This document shows, piece after piece, positions 11,772-20,904 of a stretch of DNA of 64,000 bases. Location: assembly GCA_017394765.1 (NCBI GenBank), contig JAFPXF010000035.1:1-64000 (forward strand), written 5' to 3'. The notes beneath the pieces were generated by a model that worked only from the letters and a program-made list of their open reading frames with translations, was not told where the DNA came from and did no database searches. Position numbers and translations under genes: made by a program. Each line of letters starts with the position of its first letter. Position 1 is the first letter of the stretch. This DNA is from Bacteroidales bacterium (GTDB taxonomy: Bacteria > Bacteroidota > Bacteroidia > Bacteroidales > WCHB1-69).

Positions 11772-12752
11772 TTATTCTGCGGCGGCGAGCAGCTTGTCGA
11801 TGATCTGTTCGACAGTGATGCCTTCGGCTTCTGCCTTGTAGTTCTTGATGATACGGTGGCGCAGGATGTTGTGGGCCACGGCTTTCACGTCCTCAATGTC
11901 GGGCGAGTACTTGCCGTCGAGCACAGCGTGCGTGCGTGCGCCGATGATGAGGAATTGGGAAGCACGCGGACCGGCACCCCAGGAGAGGTAGTCGTTGGCC
12001 CACGGGTGGGCAAGCTTTGTGCCCGGACGGGTGAGTGTGGAGAGCTTCACGGCATAGCGATAGACGTTCTCCGGTACAGGAATCTTCTGCAGCAACTTTT
12101 GATAGAAGATGATGTCCTCAACGGTCAGTACGCGATCGGGTTCCCGCATGGCACCGTGGATGGTGCTCTTTACAATCTGCTGTTCCTCCTCCACGGAAGG
12201 ATAGTCCAGCATGATGTTGAACATGAAACGGTCCTGCTGGGCTTCGGGCAGAGGATAGGTTCCCTCTTGCTCGATGGGGTTCTGGGTGGCCAACACGAAG
12301 AAGGGGTCAGGCAAGGCGTATGTGGTGCCGTTCATGCTGACAGAACGCTCCTGCATGGCCTCCAACAGAGCGGATTGCGTCTTGGGAGGCGTGCGGTTGA
12401 TCTCGTCTGCCAAGACGATGTTGGCAAAGATGGGGCCCTTGACAAACTTGAAGTTGCGGCTGTCATCGAGAATCTCGGCACCCATGATGTCGGATGGCAT
12501 CAAGTCGGGAGTGAACTGGATACGGTTGTAACTCATATCGACTGCCTTGGCAATCGTGGTGATCATCAAGGTTTTGGCCAGTCCCGGCACACCGATGAGC
12601 AGCGCATGGCTGCGACTGAACATGGCCATGAGGATGTTCTTCACCACTTCGTCTTGACCCACAATGACTTTTGCGATCTCCTGCCGGAGTTGTTTGTATT
12701 TGTCAACGAAAGCTGCAATGGCTTCCACATCGTTCTTAGTGTTCAAATCCAT
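11772..12752 (-). CDS. MoxR-family AAA+ ATPase
   Basis: This 326-residue AAA+ ATPase has Walker A GVPGLAKT, Walker B 'VLADEINRTPPKTQ' and sensor region 'LATQNPIEQEGTYPLPEAQQDRF', all characteristic of MoxR proteins, which act as chaperone-like remodelers often working with von Willebrand A-domain proteins. In many Bacteroidetes moxR precedes the bat aerotolerance genes; none is present here. Instead it lies between surA (15 bases upstream) and a sensor kinase gene, which hints at a role in envelope maintenance. That last point is inference. Confidence 0.93.
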   Translation of the reverse strand: MDLNTKNDVEAIAAFVDKYKQLRQEIAKVIVGQDEVVKNILMAMFSRSHALLIGVPGLAKTLMITTIAKAVDMSYNRIQFTPDLMPSDIMGAEILDDSRNFKFVKGPIFANIVLADEINRTPPKTQSALLEAMQERSVSMNGTTYALPDPFFVLATQNPIEQEGTYPLPEAQQDRFMFNIMLDYPSVEEEQQIVKSTIHGAMREPDRVLTVEDIIFYQKLLQKIPVPENVYRYAVKLSTLTRPGTKLAHPWANDYLSWGAGPRASQFLIIGARTHAVLDGKYSPDIEDVKAVAHNILRHRIIKNYKAEAEGITVEQIIDKLLAAAE

Positions 12753-12767
12753 AGTTTGTTTTGGGTT

Positions 12768-14129
12768 TTACGGAATCTGCCATTTGGTAACGAAATCACA
12801 GTCCCGATATTGTTCGTTTAATTTTATACTCGTAACTTTTACTTTGTCCACAACCCATTTCTGCAATGCGTTGTACTTCTTCTCCTCCAGCGCGGCGTTC
12901 TTGATCATGTCATAATCTTCCACAATGTTGGCCTTGTGCTCGGCCACTTTCTCCTTGAGGTAAATCAGACGGTAGGCCATGACGCCATCTTCGTTGACGA
13001 AAGGCACGCATTCCGAATACTCGCCGGGGATGAGCTTGTTGATGGTCATGAAAGTGGTCTCGTCGAGCGACTGTTTGTCGAAGCTGTTGGAGTTGGTGTA
13101 GGGGTTGACGGCCAGTCCGCCGTTGTCCTTGGAGGGCCCTTCGGAGAAGCGCTTGGCAGCTTCGGTGATGTCGAGCTTCTCGTTGATGACGATGGAGCGG
13201 ATGCTGTCCAAATAGGTGATGGCGCGCACCTGCTCGTCTGTGGAAGGTTTGGGCTGGATGAGGATGTGCGCCACATGGATGGACTCACCCTTGCGTTCAA
13301 TCATCTGGATGATATGAAAACCGGCTTGCGTCTTGACGACGTGGGAGATCTCGCCGGTCTTGAGGTTGAAGGCGGCTGCCTCGAATTCGGGATAGAGGGT
13401 GCCGCGCTCCACAAAGCCCAGATCGCCGCCCTTGGAGGCACTGCCGGGGTCATCGGAGTAGAGACGCGCCAACATGGCGAATTTCTCACCACGGAGCACG
13501 CGCTCACGATATCCGTTCAGCCGTGTCTTCACCGCTTCGACCTCCTCCTCGCTGACGGGCGGGATCTTGACGATCTCGCCAAATTGGAAGGTCGTGGGCA
13601 CCATGGGCATGCTGTCCGCGGAAATGTTGGCGGCGAACTGCTTCACCTCCGACGGCGTGATAGTGATGTTTCCCGTGATCTTGTACTGAACCTGCTCGAT
13701 GAGGGCCTGTTCGTACATCATCTCACGCATCTCTTTCTTGATCTGCGACATCGGCTTGTGGAAATAGTTCTCGATGTACTTTTCGTCACCACCGACTTGC
13801 TGGAGAAAATAGGCCATCCGCGTGTTGATGCGGTAGTCCACCTCCTCGTCGGAGACTTCAATGCTGTCCAGATCGGCCTGGTTGACCATCAGCTTGTTGA
13901 ACACGAGGGTCTCCAAAATGAAACATTTGGTCTCGAAAGGATCTTCCACGGTCTTGAATTGCGAGGCGTAGTCTATGTAATGTTTCTCAAGGTCGGACTG
14001 CATGATGATCTCCTTGCCGATGACGGCGATGATGCCGTCCACGGGCACACCACCGCCTTGGGTCCAGCCGACCGCCGGCAACACGGCGAACATGATCATG
14101 CACGCAATTTTTTTGAAGGTCCTATTCAT
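12768..14129 (-). CDS. surA: periplasmic peptidyl-prolyl isomerase, SurA type
   Basis: SurA-like chaperones assist outer-membrane protein folding. The 453-residue protein starts with a signal peptide (MNRTFKKIACMIMFAVLPAVGWTQ is the exported leader), then the N-terminal helical chaperone region beginning 'VDGIIAVIGKEIIMQSDLE'. Two parvulin domains follow, one around 'LYSDDPGSASKGGDLGFVERG' and one around 'SIHVAHILIQPKPS...SEGPSKDNGGLAVNP'. The ATG at 14129 was chosen because it begins the signal peptide; an upstream in-frame start would overlap the promoter. A near-consensus -7 box (TATTTTCG on the minus strand, 14163-14170) precedes it. Confidence 0.9.
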   Translation of the reverse strand: MNRTFKKIACMIMFAVLPAVGWTQGGGVPVDGIIAVIGKEIIMQSDLEKHYIDYASQFKTVEDPFETKCFILETLVFNKLMVNQADLDSIEVSDEEVDYRINTRMAYFLQQVGGDEKYIENYFHKPMSQIKKEMREMMYEQALIEQVQYKITGNITITPSEVKQFAANISADSMPMVPTTFQFGEIVKIPPVSEEEVEAVKTRLNGYRERVLRGEKFAMLARLYSDDPGSASKGGDLGFVERGTLYPEFEAAAFNLKTGEISHVVKTQAGFHIIQMIERKGESIHVAHILIQPKPSTDEQVRAITYLDSIRSIVINEKLDITEAAKRFSEGPSKDNGGLAVNPYTNSNSFDKQSLDETTFMTINKLIPGEYSECVPFVNEDGVMAYRLIYLKEKVAEHKANIVEDYDMIKNAALEEKKYNALQKWVVDKVKVTSIKLNEQYRDCDFVTKWQIP

Positions 14130-14224
14130 TTTTTGCCTAAGGTGAGTTTTTGAAACAGGGGGCGAAAATACAAAAAAAAGAAGACTTATGCCTTCTTTTA
14201 AATGTTTAATCGCAGACAAGCAAA

Positions 14225-14383
14225 TTATTTTCTGCCCAGACTTTCGTCGGAAACCGTCAGTTTCTTTCTGCCTTTGGCTCTGCGTGCAGCCAGCACGCGG
14301 CGACCGTTGGCAGTGGACATTCTCTCTCTAAAACCATGCTTGTTTCTGCGTCTCTCGTTGGAGGGTTGAAATGTTCTTTTCAT
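14225..14383 (-). CDS. rpmH: 50S ribosomal protein L34
   Basis: A 52-residue frame reads [22 protein letters not shown]...[20 protein letters not shown]..., the unmistakable sequence of L34, with the conserved start 'MKRTFQPS' and the basic centre. It is too short for many gene finders. It lies 95 bases upstream of surA on the same strand and has its own -7 box. The classical neighbours rnpA and dnaA are not adjacent. Confidence 0.97.
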   Translation of the reverse strand: MKRTFQPSNERRRNKHGFRERMSTANGRRVLAARRAKGRKKLTVSDESLGRK

Positions 14384-14424
14384 CTTTCTATTGCGTTATA
14401 TTTTTACTTGCTTTTTTGAGGGCG

Positions 14425-14432
14425 CAAAGGTA
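14425..14432 (-). promoter_or_regulatory. -7 promoter box for rpmH (TACCTTTG on minus strand)
   Basis: CAAAGGTA on the plus strand reads TACCTTTG on the minus strand, a perfect TAnnTTTG match 41 bases upstream of the rpmH ATG. Confidence 0.6.
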
Positions 14433-14568
14433 CACTTTTTTTAATATCATCCAACTCTCTAATAAAAAAAGTTATAAACAGTAAAAACATCTCCCTTTGG
14501 CATGTGAAATGTCCGAAATTTTTTTTATTATTGCTTTTTCAAAATACAATGCTAAAAAACTGAACGCC

Positions 14569-17019
14569 ATGAGTAGTAAAATCACCCTCCTGTTGACGGC
14601 TATTTTATTAGTGATCAGTAAGATGTCGTTTTGTCAGATTGATAATCCGTATGCTGACTTTGATCCGAGGACACTGAAGGAAAATGCTAAATATGCTCGG
14701 AGTTTCGCGCCGAACACCTATGATGAGAAAGTCCTGTATAGTTGTATGGCCGACGTGGTCAATGCCGCCCGCGCCCAGTATGCTTTCCTGCCGGTGTTCA
14801 AATCGGATGAGCGCATGGACTCCACCGCCATGTTCCAAGCTTCCTACCAGGCTCAGAAAGACGAGAAGACGCTTGACAATTTTGCACCGTACAAAACCAC
14901 TTATTTCCGCCTGCGCAAATATGGCCTGGCTGGCAATGGCAATGAACTGGTGACCAAAGTGAAAGCTTACCTCGGTGAAGCGGAATACAGCTATTACGAC
15001 CTCTGCCTCGCCGCCGTGCAGTCCATCCTCAAAAGCCCCAAGACCGCGGAAGTCCTCCTCGACAAACAATATTCTTATTTGGGTATCGGCTTCAACACGG
15101 ATGCCATGATGAAGAGCATGTATATTTCGTTTGTCTTTGGCAACGACCGCACGTTCAACAATTACAAGCCATCCTATGGAGAAAGAGACCTTCCTTATAC
15201 GAAAGGTCAGGCCGGATTCAAAAGCTATGATGACAAAATTTGTAAGAAATGTTCCACAGACCCCGCTCTTGAAGTGCTCTCCGAACTGATCAGTGTCAAT
15301 AAAAACAACGAGGTTTACCTTAATACGGATGATTATAAAAACTTGAAGAAGTTGATAGGAAAAGAAGGCGATGCCATCGCACTCGATTTTGTCCAGCATT
15401 CCCAATACGAGTGTGACGACTTCACGGTGGACTATGACCTGTCGCACAGAGGCACGGTCACCAAGCCCATTACCTTTGAGAAAATCATGGAACTCAATGA
15501 GAACAGCAACCTGAAGTCCGGCAAACTCACTGCCAAGCTTTGCGATGTGCCGGAAACCGTCAACAATGATTTCGACATCAACATCCTTGTCCTGAAAGAG
15601 GGCAACCGCATTTGCCGCACGGTTATCACCAAGGCGGTTGAAACCAAAAAAGCGGAGAATGTGGAGAAAGTCAATTTTATCAAGGACTTGGCCAGTATCA
15701 AGGCCAAGGGCGAGTGGACGGCCGCGCCCGAAGACGGCGAGTTCAGCGTCACATTTCCTTACGACTTGAAAAAGACCGACTATACAACCGATGCCTACGA
15801 GAGCCAGCTCGGAACTTCCGATGTGCCGGAATACAAGCTTAATAGCATTGAAATCATTGCGCACAACTCTCCCAACTATTATAAAGATGCAGCCTACCAG
15901 AAGATCCAGGAAAAACGCGCCGATTTCCTTAAGAAAAGCATTCTCGCCAAATATCCCGGCACAGAGGTGACCGTGTCGTACGACTATTGCTGGGAGTCTT
16001 TCAAGAAAAACATTGTCAACGACGGTGAGTATTATGACATGAGTTTCTTGACCTTGGAAGCTTGCGCCAAACAACTCAAGGCCGAGTCGTGGACAGTGAA
16101 ATATCTGGACAGCGCTTATCTTGCTCCCTGCCGCTATTACGAGATCAAATATCATGTGACCTACAAGGTGGATTCCAAAGCGCAAGAGCAGACCTTTGCG
16201 GTATGGAAGTTTAACAAGGCCTTGTCGGAGAAAAACCGCCCGCTGGCCATGTCTATTGAGAATTACATCATCGATCAGGTCGAGTCTGGACAATATACCG
16301 CCACTCCGTTGAACAACATGGTGATTCCCAAGCATAAGGACAATCAGGCTTTGCTTAACAACCGCCTTTACATGAAATATTACCTTGCCCCGAAGTTGAC
16401 GGAGGCCATGTCAGAGGAGATGACCGAAATTTTCAACTTGAACACAGCTAATGTGAAATTGCTTTATAACACGACAGTCTGCGATGTTTTCCAAAGAAAG
16501 ATCACTTCCACGGCGGATATCGCCAAGACACAGGCCAATATTGACAAGCTCTATTCCATACCGGGCATTCCCAAGGATCGCGTGAATGCCATCAATATGG
16601 AATACCAGATGATGATCATCGACTATCTTTCCGCTGTTCCTGCCAACATGGAGACCACTGCGTTGATGACTTCCACGTTTGCCAAGATCAAGGAAATACG
16701 CAATCCCGTGATGGACAGTTGGCAAAATGCGTATAAGTTGGCTGCCCGTTTTGCTTCGCAACGCGATTATATGTATGCGCTTTCCCTCATGGATCCTTTC
16801 CTTGACGATGCAACCATCTCCGAGGATTTCCTTTTCTCTTACATCTCCATGGCAGCCCACCGTGAACAGACCTACCTCGGACCTCTCTTCGGCAAGGCGG
16901 TCAAGTTGGCAGCCGAGAAGAATGCCGTGAGACTTTGCGGACTGTTCGACGAACTGCCGGTGTGTGTGTTCGAGAACGAAGAGGTCAAAGCCATCGTATG
17001 CAAGGCCTGTAACCGTTAA
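14569..17019 (+). CDS. large secreted protein with N-terminal CAP (SCP/PR-1-like) domain
   Basis: An 816-residue exported protein. It starts with a signal peptide (MSSKITLLLTAILLVISKMSFCQ). Residues about 45-190 resemble the CAP domain: a helix 'VVNAARAQYAFLPVFKSDERMDSTAMFQASYQA' pattern, then 'AEYSYYDLCLAAVQSILKSPKTAEVLLDKQYSYLGIGF', which is the spot where CAP proteins carry 'W..S..H...l......GiG'. The remaining 600 residues have no recognised domain. They include a short C-x-x-C (KICKKCS) and a long helical, repeat-poor end. It lacks a clear T9SS sorting domain, so it is more likely periplasmic or membrane-associated. ATG 14569 was chosen because it begins the signal peptide. It is nine bases upstream of rluD. 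Confidence 0.7.
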   Translation: MSSKITLLLTAILLVISKMSFCQIDNPYADFDPRTLKENAKYARSFAPNTYDEKVLYSCMADVVNAARAQYAFLPVFKSDERMDSTAMFQASYQAQKDEKTLDNFAPYKTTYFRLRKYGLAGNGNELVTKVKAYLGEAEYSYYDLCLAAVQSILKSPKTAEVLLDKQYSYLGIGFNTDAMMKSMYISFVFGNDRTFNNYKPSYGERDLPYTKGQAGFKSYDDKICKKCSTDPALEVLSELISVNKNNEVYLNTDDYKNLKKLIGKEGDAIALDFVQHSQYECDDFTVDYDLSHRGTVTKPITFEKIMELNENSNLKSGKLTAKLCDVPETVNNDFDINILVLKEGNRICRTVITKAVETKKAENVEKVNFIKDLASIKAKGEWTAAPEDGEFSVTFPYDLKKTDYTTDAYESQLGTSDVPEYKLNSIEIIAHNSPNYYKDAAYQKIQEKRADFLKKSILAKYPGTEVTVSYDYCWESFKKNIVNDGEYYDMSFLTLEACAKQLKAESWTVKYLDSAYLAPCRYYEIKYHVTYKVDSKAQEQTFAVWKFNKALSEKNRPLAMSIENYIIDQVESGQYTATPLNNMVIPKHKDNQALLNNRLYMKYYLAPKLTEAMSEEMTEIFNLNTANVKLLYNTTVCDVFQRKITSTADIAKTQANIDKLYSIPGIPKDRVNAINMEYQMMIIDYLSAVPANMETTALMTSTFAKIKEIRNPVMDSWQNAYKLAARFASQRDYMYALSLMDPFLDDATISEDFLFSYISMAAHREQTYLGPLFGKAVKLAAEKNAVRLCGLFDELPVCVFENEEVKAIVCKACNR

Positions 17020-17028
17020 AGCTTCGCG

Positions 17029-18075
17029 ATGCAAGAAATAGAAGAAAGCCTCCCGCAAGAGTCGGGCGAACTGTACGAACATTTTCGTTTCAACGTTGAT
17101 CCGGGCACGGAGCTGCTGCGTATTGACAAGTATCTGTTCAATCTGCTTCGTCACACCTCCCGCAGCAAAATCCAGCAGGCGGCCAAGGCGGGCTGCATCC
17201 TCGTGAACGGCAAGCCTGAGAAACAGAATTATAAGGTTCACCCCAACGATGTCATCTCTGTGCTTATGCCAAAGCCGCCGCGCGTCACGGAGATTCTGCC
17301 AGAGGACATTCCCCTCGACATTTCGTACGAGGACGACGATCTGCTTATCGTCAACAAGGCCGCTGGCATGGTGGTGCACCCGGCATTCGGCAACTATACG
17401 GGCACCATGGTCAATGCCCTGTATCACTATCTTGGCAAGCAGCAGCTGCCCGATGGCTCGCCCGTGAAGCCGCTTTTGGTGCATCGTATCGACAAGAATA
17501 CTTCCGGCCTCCTTGTGGTTGCCAAAAACGAGCTGGCCCAGATGCGGTTGGCCAAGGTCTTCTTCGACCACGACCTGGAGCGTAAATATTATGCTTTGGC
17601 GTGGGGCGACTTCCCGGAGGATTCCGGAACCATTGTGGGCAATGTGGGGCGTAATCCGAAAGACCGCATGGTGATGACGGTTTTCCCCGAAGGTGACGAG
17701 CGTGGCAAGCATGCCGTGACCCACTGGCGAGTGATAGAACGTTTTGGCTATGTGACACTGATAGAGTGCCAGTTGGAGACGGGCCGCACCCACCAGATTC
17801 GCGTCCACATGCAATCCATCGGCCATCCTCTCTTCAATGACGAATCCTATGGCGGTGACCATATCTTGAAGGGCACGACTTTTTCAAAATATCAACAATT
17901 TATCCGTAATTGTTTCGCACTGATGCCGCGACAAGCCCTGCATGCCAAGTCGTTGGGTTTCGTGCATCCCACCACCGGCAAGTTCACGCTTTTTGAATCG
18001 GAATTGCCCGCCGACTTCCAGGCTGTCCTCGACAAATGGCGCAGCTATGTCCATACAACGGTGGACAACGGATAG
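17029..18075 (+). CDS. rluD: RluA/RluD-family 23S rRNA pseudouridine synthase
   Basis: The 348-residue enzyme isomerises uridines in 23S rRNA. It has an N-terminal S4 RNA-binding domain (about 22-85, 'LLRIDKYLFNLLRHTSRSKI' region) followed by the catalytic domain with HRIDKNTSG, in which Asp155 is the nucleophile, and the late motif 'ETGRTHQIRVHM'. Family members usually show HRLD; Ile at the third position is a minor variant. Among RluA, RluC and RluD types, the S4 domain and length favour RluD, but substrate sites cannot be read from sequence. It probably shares a transcript with the CAP-domain gene. Confidence 0.9.
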   Translation: MQEIEESLPQESGELYEHFRFNVDPGTELLRIDKYLFNLLRHTSRSKIQQAAKAGCILVNGKPEKQNYKVHPNDVISVLMPKPPRVTEILPEDIPLDISYEDDDLLIVNKAAGMVVHPAFGNYTGTMVNALYHYLGKQQLPDGSPVKPLLVHRIDKNTSGLLVVAKNELAQMRLAKVFFDHDLERKYYALAWGDFPEDSGTIVGNVGRNPKDRMVMTVFPEGDERGKHAVTHWRVIERFGYVTLIECQLETGRTHQIRVHMQSIGHPLFNDESYGGDHILKGTTFSKYQQFIRNCFALMPRQALHAKSLGFVHPTTGKFTLFESELPADFQAVLDKWRSYVHTTVDNG

Positions 18076-18165
18076 TCGTGGTTTCTTGTTTGATTGGGTG
18101 AACAGTTTGCAAAATCCCCGCAAAACGTATCTCTCAATGGAATGATTCATGATTGGAGTGTGGAA

Positions 18166-18795
18166 TCATGCATAACATTTTGTTCCGTGTGCGCGGAATG
18201 TGCACCCTTGTCGCACAACACAGTCGGCACAGCTCTTACGGCTTTCGCTGCCACCGATTTTGACGATTCCCATCATGGACTTGAGAGGCACCATCAGCCC
18301 CGAATCGAGGAATGTGATGCCAATGCGCTCGGCACGCAAGCGTAAGGCAATCTCGCGGCTGTCTTCCAAAGAGGTGCCGCCATAGCCTGGACAGAATCGG
18401 AACCCCATGTGTTCATAGGGAAGCTCGCGCTCAAACTCATCGGCACGTTGCTCCAGATACGCCGAAGCTGCGGCATCGAAGACGAGAGCATTGGTCATGT
18501 CCGTAAGTTGCAGGCGCTTTAGGCGGCGGTCCACTTGTGCCCCCAATGTGGTGGCACACAGCAAATAGCCATCCGCACCTGACAAGTGCTCCATGTAGGC
18601 GGGATTGGCGAGCATGAACGGCATTGGCTCTGTGAAATGCGCATATAGGTAATGAAACCCCGACAACTCCTCGACCTCCTGCACGGCATGCTCGATTCGA
18701 CGCAGGATATCGTTCTCCACCATGACGTCGGGCGGATAGCCCAAGTAGTGGACAATCGTGTCTGCCAGTTTTTTATTTGATGATTCGGTTTTCAT
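18166..18795 (-). CDS. stand-alone methionine synthase reactivation-domain protein
   Basis: This 209-residue protein resembles the free-standing vitamin-B12-dependent methionine synthase activation proteins known from Clostridia and Thermotoga. Signs are the 'GFRFCPGYGGTSLEDSREIALRLRAE' region (RxxPGYG is the AdoMet-binding landmark of the MetH activation domain), 'IGITFLDSGLMVPLKSMMGIVKIG', and a Cys-rich tail CADCVVRQGCTFRAHGTKC. It would reductively remethylate oxidised cob(II)alamin on the truncated MetH at 7897-10233, using S-adenosylmethionine. The start ATG at 18795 overlaps ruvC by 23 bases; a start at 18837 would lengthen the overlap. Function is inferred from family resemblance plus the missing domain in MetH. 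Confidence 0.8.
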   Translation of the reverse strand: MKTESSNKKLADTIVHYLGYPPDVMVENDILRRIEHAVQEVEELSGFHYLYAHFTEPMPFMLANPAYMEHLSGADGYLLCATTLGAQVDRRLKRLQLTDMTNALVFDAAASAYLEQRADEFERELPYEHMGFRFCPGYGGTSLEDSREIALRLRAERIGITFLDSGLMVPLKSMMGIVKIGGSESRKSCADCVVRQGCTFRAHGTKCYA

Positions 18796-19336
18796 TGTTG
18801 GTGATGAAGGATTTCCAGTCGTTGAACTTGCCGCCACCGCCCATGACGACGCGCGACTGCAGGTGGTGGCACACGGCGGCGGCTAAGGCGTCCGTGGCAT
18901 CCAGGAACTCGACATCTTGTGACAGCGGGTACATGTGGCACAGCATCGCAGCCACCTGCTCCTTGGCGGCATTGCCATTGCCTGTGATAGATTGCTTGAT
19001 CTTTCGGGGCGGGTATTCAAAAACATCCATGCCCGCGTGCAGACAGGCTGCGATGACGACCCCCTGCGCGCGTCCCAACTTTAGCATCGACTGCACATTT
19101 TTGCCATAAAAAGGTGCTTCGATGGATAGAATGTCGGGGCGATATTGCTCAATCAAGGCATTGGTCTTCTCGTAAATGTATTTCAGCTTCGCATAATGAT
19201 CGGACAATTTGTTCATTTGTATCACGCTGATCACCTCCACGTCCGACTTGTTGAGGTTGGTGTGCAGTACAGCGTAGCCCATCACGGAGGTGCCGGGGTC
19301 GATGCCCAGAATGCGGTGTTCGGTCGTCTCTGCCAT
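18773..19336 (-). CDS. ruvC: Holliday junction resolvase RuvC
   Basis: RuvC cuts Holliday junctions in the RuvABC complex. The four acidic active-site residues are visible in its 187 residues: Asp13 in LGIDPGT, Glu73 in SIEAPFYG, and Asp146/Asp149 in FLDATDALAAAVCH. The start overlaps the stop of the upstream aspartic-protease-like gene by one base (TAATG), and the 3' end overlaps the reactivation-domain gene by 23 bases, so the three genes are translationally linked. ruvA and ruvB are not in the window. Confidence 0.95.
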   Translation of the reverse strand: MAETTEHRILGIDPGTSVMGYAVLHTNLNKSDVEVISVIQMNKLSDHYAKLKYIYEKTNALIEQYRPDILSIEAPFYGKNVQSMLKLGRAQGVVIAACLHAGMDVFEYPPRKIKQSITGNGNAAKEQVAAMLCHMYPLSQDVEFLDATDALAAAVCHHLQSRVVMGGGGKFNDWKSFITNNENRIIK

Positions 19337-19788
19337 TACTTTTTCTTGTCTGTGGTGAAATGGAGAAAACCCTCCTCGTAGTTGATGACAGCGTGGTTTT
19401 TTACAAAAAAATCGTTGCCAAGAATCATCTGCACGGGCTTTTTGTTCAGGCGGACGTAGGCCATGTTGATATATGAGAAGTCGAGCAGGGCCATGTTTTT
19501 GAACAGTTTCATCCTATAGCGACCGATGCGAAAGTCGGGTACATCGGCCACGCGCACGTCAAAATCATCGCCGCCAATGCCGGCGGTGACGCCTTCGTGC
19601 TCTTCGGTTTGCAGCTCAGGCAAGATTAATTTGGCGAAAGTGGCGTCCAAACAGCTGTGGGAGGCGCCTGTGTCAAGCACGATACGGACGGGGTGCCCTG
19701 CAATGGAACCGCTTACAAGGGTGTGATAATCCCCATGTTCCAATTGCATGACATGGAGCTTGACACTGTGTCTTTTTGTTGTATCCAT
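19336..19788 (-). CDS. retropepsin-like aspartic protease family protein
   Basis: A 150-residue protein with one copy of the aspartic protease motif, LDTGAS (Asp39-Ser43), followed by a hydrophobic-hydrophobic-Gly-like segment 'MILGNDFFVKNHAVINY' near residue 125, the second landmark of single-domain retropepsin-like proteases. Such proteins act as homodimers. No signal peptide was seen, so it is probably cytoplasmic. It is the first gene of the overlapping group with ruvC and the methionine synthase reactivation gene, 53 bases downstream of corA. Confidence 0.8.
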   Translation of the reverse strand: MDTTKRHSVKLHVMQLEHGDYHTLVSGSIAGHPVRIVLDTGASHSCLDATFAKLILPELQTEEHEGVTAGIGGDDFDVRVADVPDFRIGRYRMKLFKNMALLDFSYINMAYVRLNKKPVQMILGNDFFVKNHAVINYEEGFLHFTTDKKK

Positions 19789-19841
19789 AAAAAATGATTT
19801 AAGAAATCATTGCAAATCCGGGAAAGAATGCACCCCTCTTT

Positions 19842-20753
19842 TCATAGCCAATGTTTCTTTACGAAGAAAATGACCAGTCCGATCAAAATTGCGGCGCAGA
19901 AGCCAACAACAATCAGGAATGCATACGGTGATTCTGCAAATGGAAGGTTCACATTCATGCCATAAAGTCCGCTGATGAAGGTTAATGGCAACACGATGGT
20001 GGATATGATAGTGAGCATGCGCATGATTTCGTTGGTCTTGTTGGTCTGCAACGAGTCGAATGTGCTCGACAGGCCGTCCACCAACTCGCCGTAGTCGTCA
20101 ATCATATCCCACATCTTCTGATAGAAGTCGAGGATGTTGCCCCAGTAGTCTTCCATGTCGTCGGCAAAGCCCCTGACGTCACCGGATTCGAAGAGCTTGA
20201 AGAGACGCAGCTGCGGCTTGAACATGGTGTTGAGCTGGATGATGTTCTTGCGGAATCGGGAAATCTGTTCAATGATGGTCTCCGACTTGCTGCTGAAAAG
20301 CTCGCGGTTGATGAAGTCGAGTTCTGTGCCCATGCGTTCCACAAGCAGGAATGTCTCTTTCATCATCCTATATAATATATGGTATAGGATGGCATCGCTG
20401 GTGCCGCTGATGTCATCCTCGTCTTCCGGCTCGGGATGAATCTTGGTGTAGTTGAAGAGGTCCTGCACCACATAGTGCGAGTTGCCGACCGTGATCAGAT
20501 AATCCTGTCCCCAGAAAATCTTGGTTTCCTCGGTCTTGACAAGCTGCGTGCGCTTGTCCATCAACGGAAAATGAAAGACAAGGAAGAAATAGTCGTCGTA
20601 AATGTCGATTTTGGGGCGTTGTACAAAACTGGAGCAGTCGTCAATGTCCAACGGGTGAAAGTGGAAGTTATCCCTTAAAAAGTCCAGGTCTTCGACCGTG
20701 GGATTGGTGATATGATGCCATTTGAAAGTGCCAAAGTCAATGGTGTCAACCAT
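19842..20753 (-). CDS. corA: CorA-family magnesium/divalent cation transporter
   Basis: This is a 303-residue CorA-type channel. It has a long soluble N-terminal funnel domain with a coiled-coil-like helix (about 130-230), then two C-terminal transmembrane helices separated by the GMN signature (LYGMNVNLP) and a short basic tail (FFVKKHWL). GMN is the ion selectivity filter of the CorA family. It is preceded by a -7 box at 20828-20835, giving a leader of roughly 70 bases. Confidence 0.93.
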   Translation of the reverse strand: MVDTIDFGTFKWHHITNPTVEDLDFLRDNFHFHPLDIDDCSSFVQRPKIDIYDDYFFLVFHFPLMDKRTQLVKTEETKIFWGQDYLITVGNSHYVVQDLFNYTKIHPEPEDEDDISGTSDAILYHILYRMMKETFLLVERMGTELDFINRELFSSKSETIIEQISRFRKNIIQLNTMFKPQLRLFKLFESGDVRGFADDMEDYWGNILDFYQKMWDMIDDYGELVDGLSSTFDSLQTNKTNEIMRMLTIISTIVLPLTFISGLYGMNVNLPFAESPYAFLIVVGFCAAILIGLVIFFVKKHWL

Positions 20754-20827
20754 AAAATAACCTCCTTTCTTGTTGGGTTAGAAACTATGAAAACTACTAC
20801 ATCTTGGTGTGGTTTACGAAACGGCGG

Positions 20828-20835
20828 CAAAGATA
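20828..20835 (-). promoter_or_regulatory. -7 promoter box for corA (TATCTTTG on minus strand)
   Basis: CAAAGATA on the plus strand matches TAnnTTTG on the minus strand and lies 75 bases upstream of the corA ATG. Confidence 0.6.
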
Positions 20836-20904
20836 CAAAAAAAGGATAAATGAAAATGAAGAATAGAAAATAAACAGTGACAAAAAGCAGGTCGTTCCCA
20901 TGGG

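Noticed and set aside
11115..12821. A 568-codon plus-strand frame over moxR and the histidine kinase
   Set aside because: It crosses two genes with clear motifs on the other strand and is a compositional shadow.
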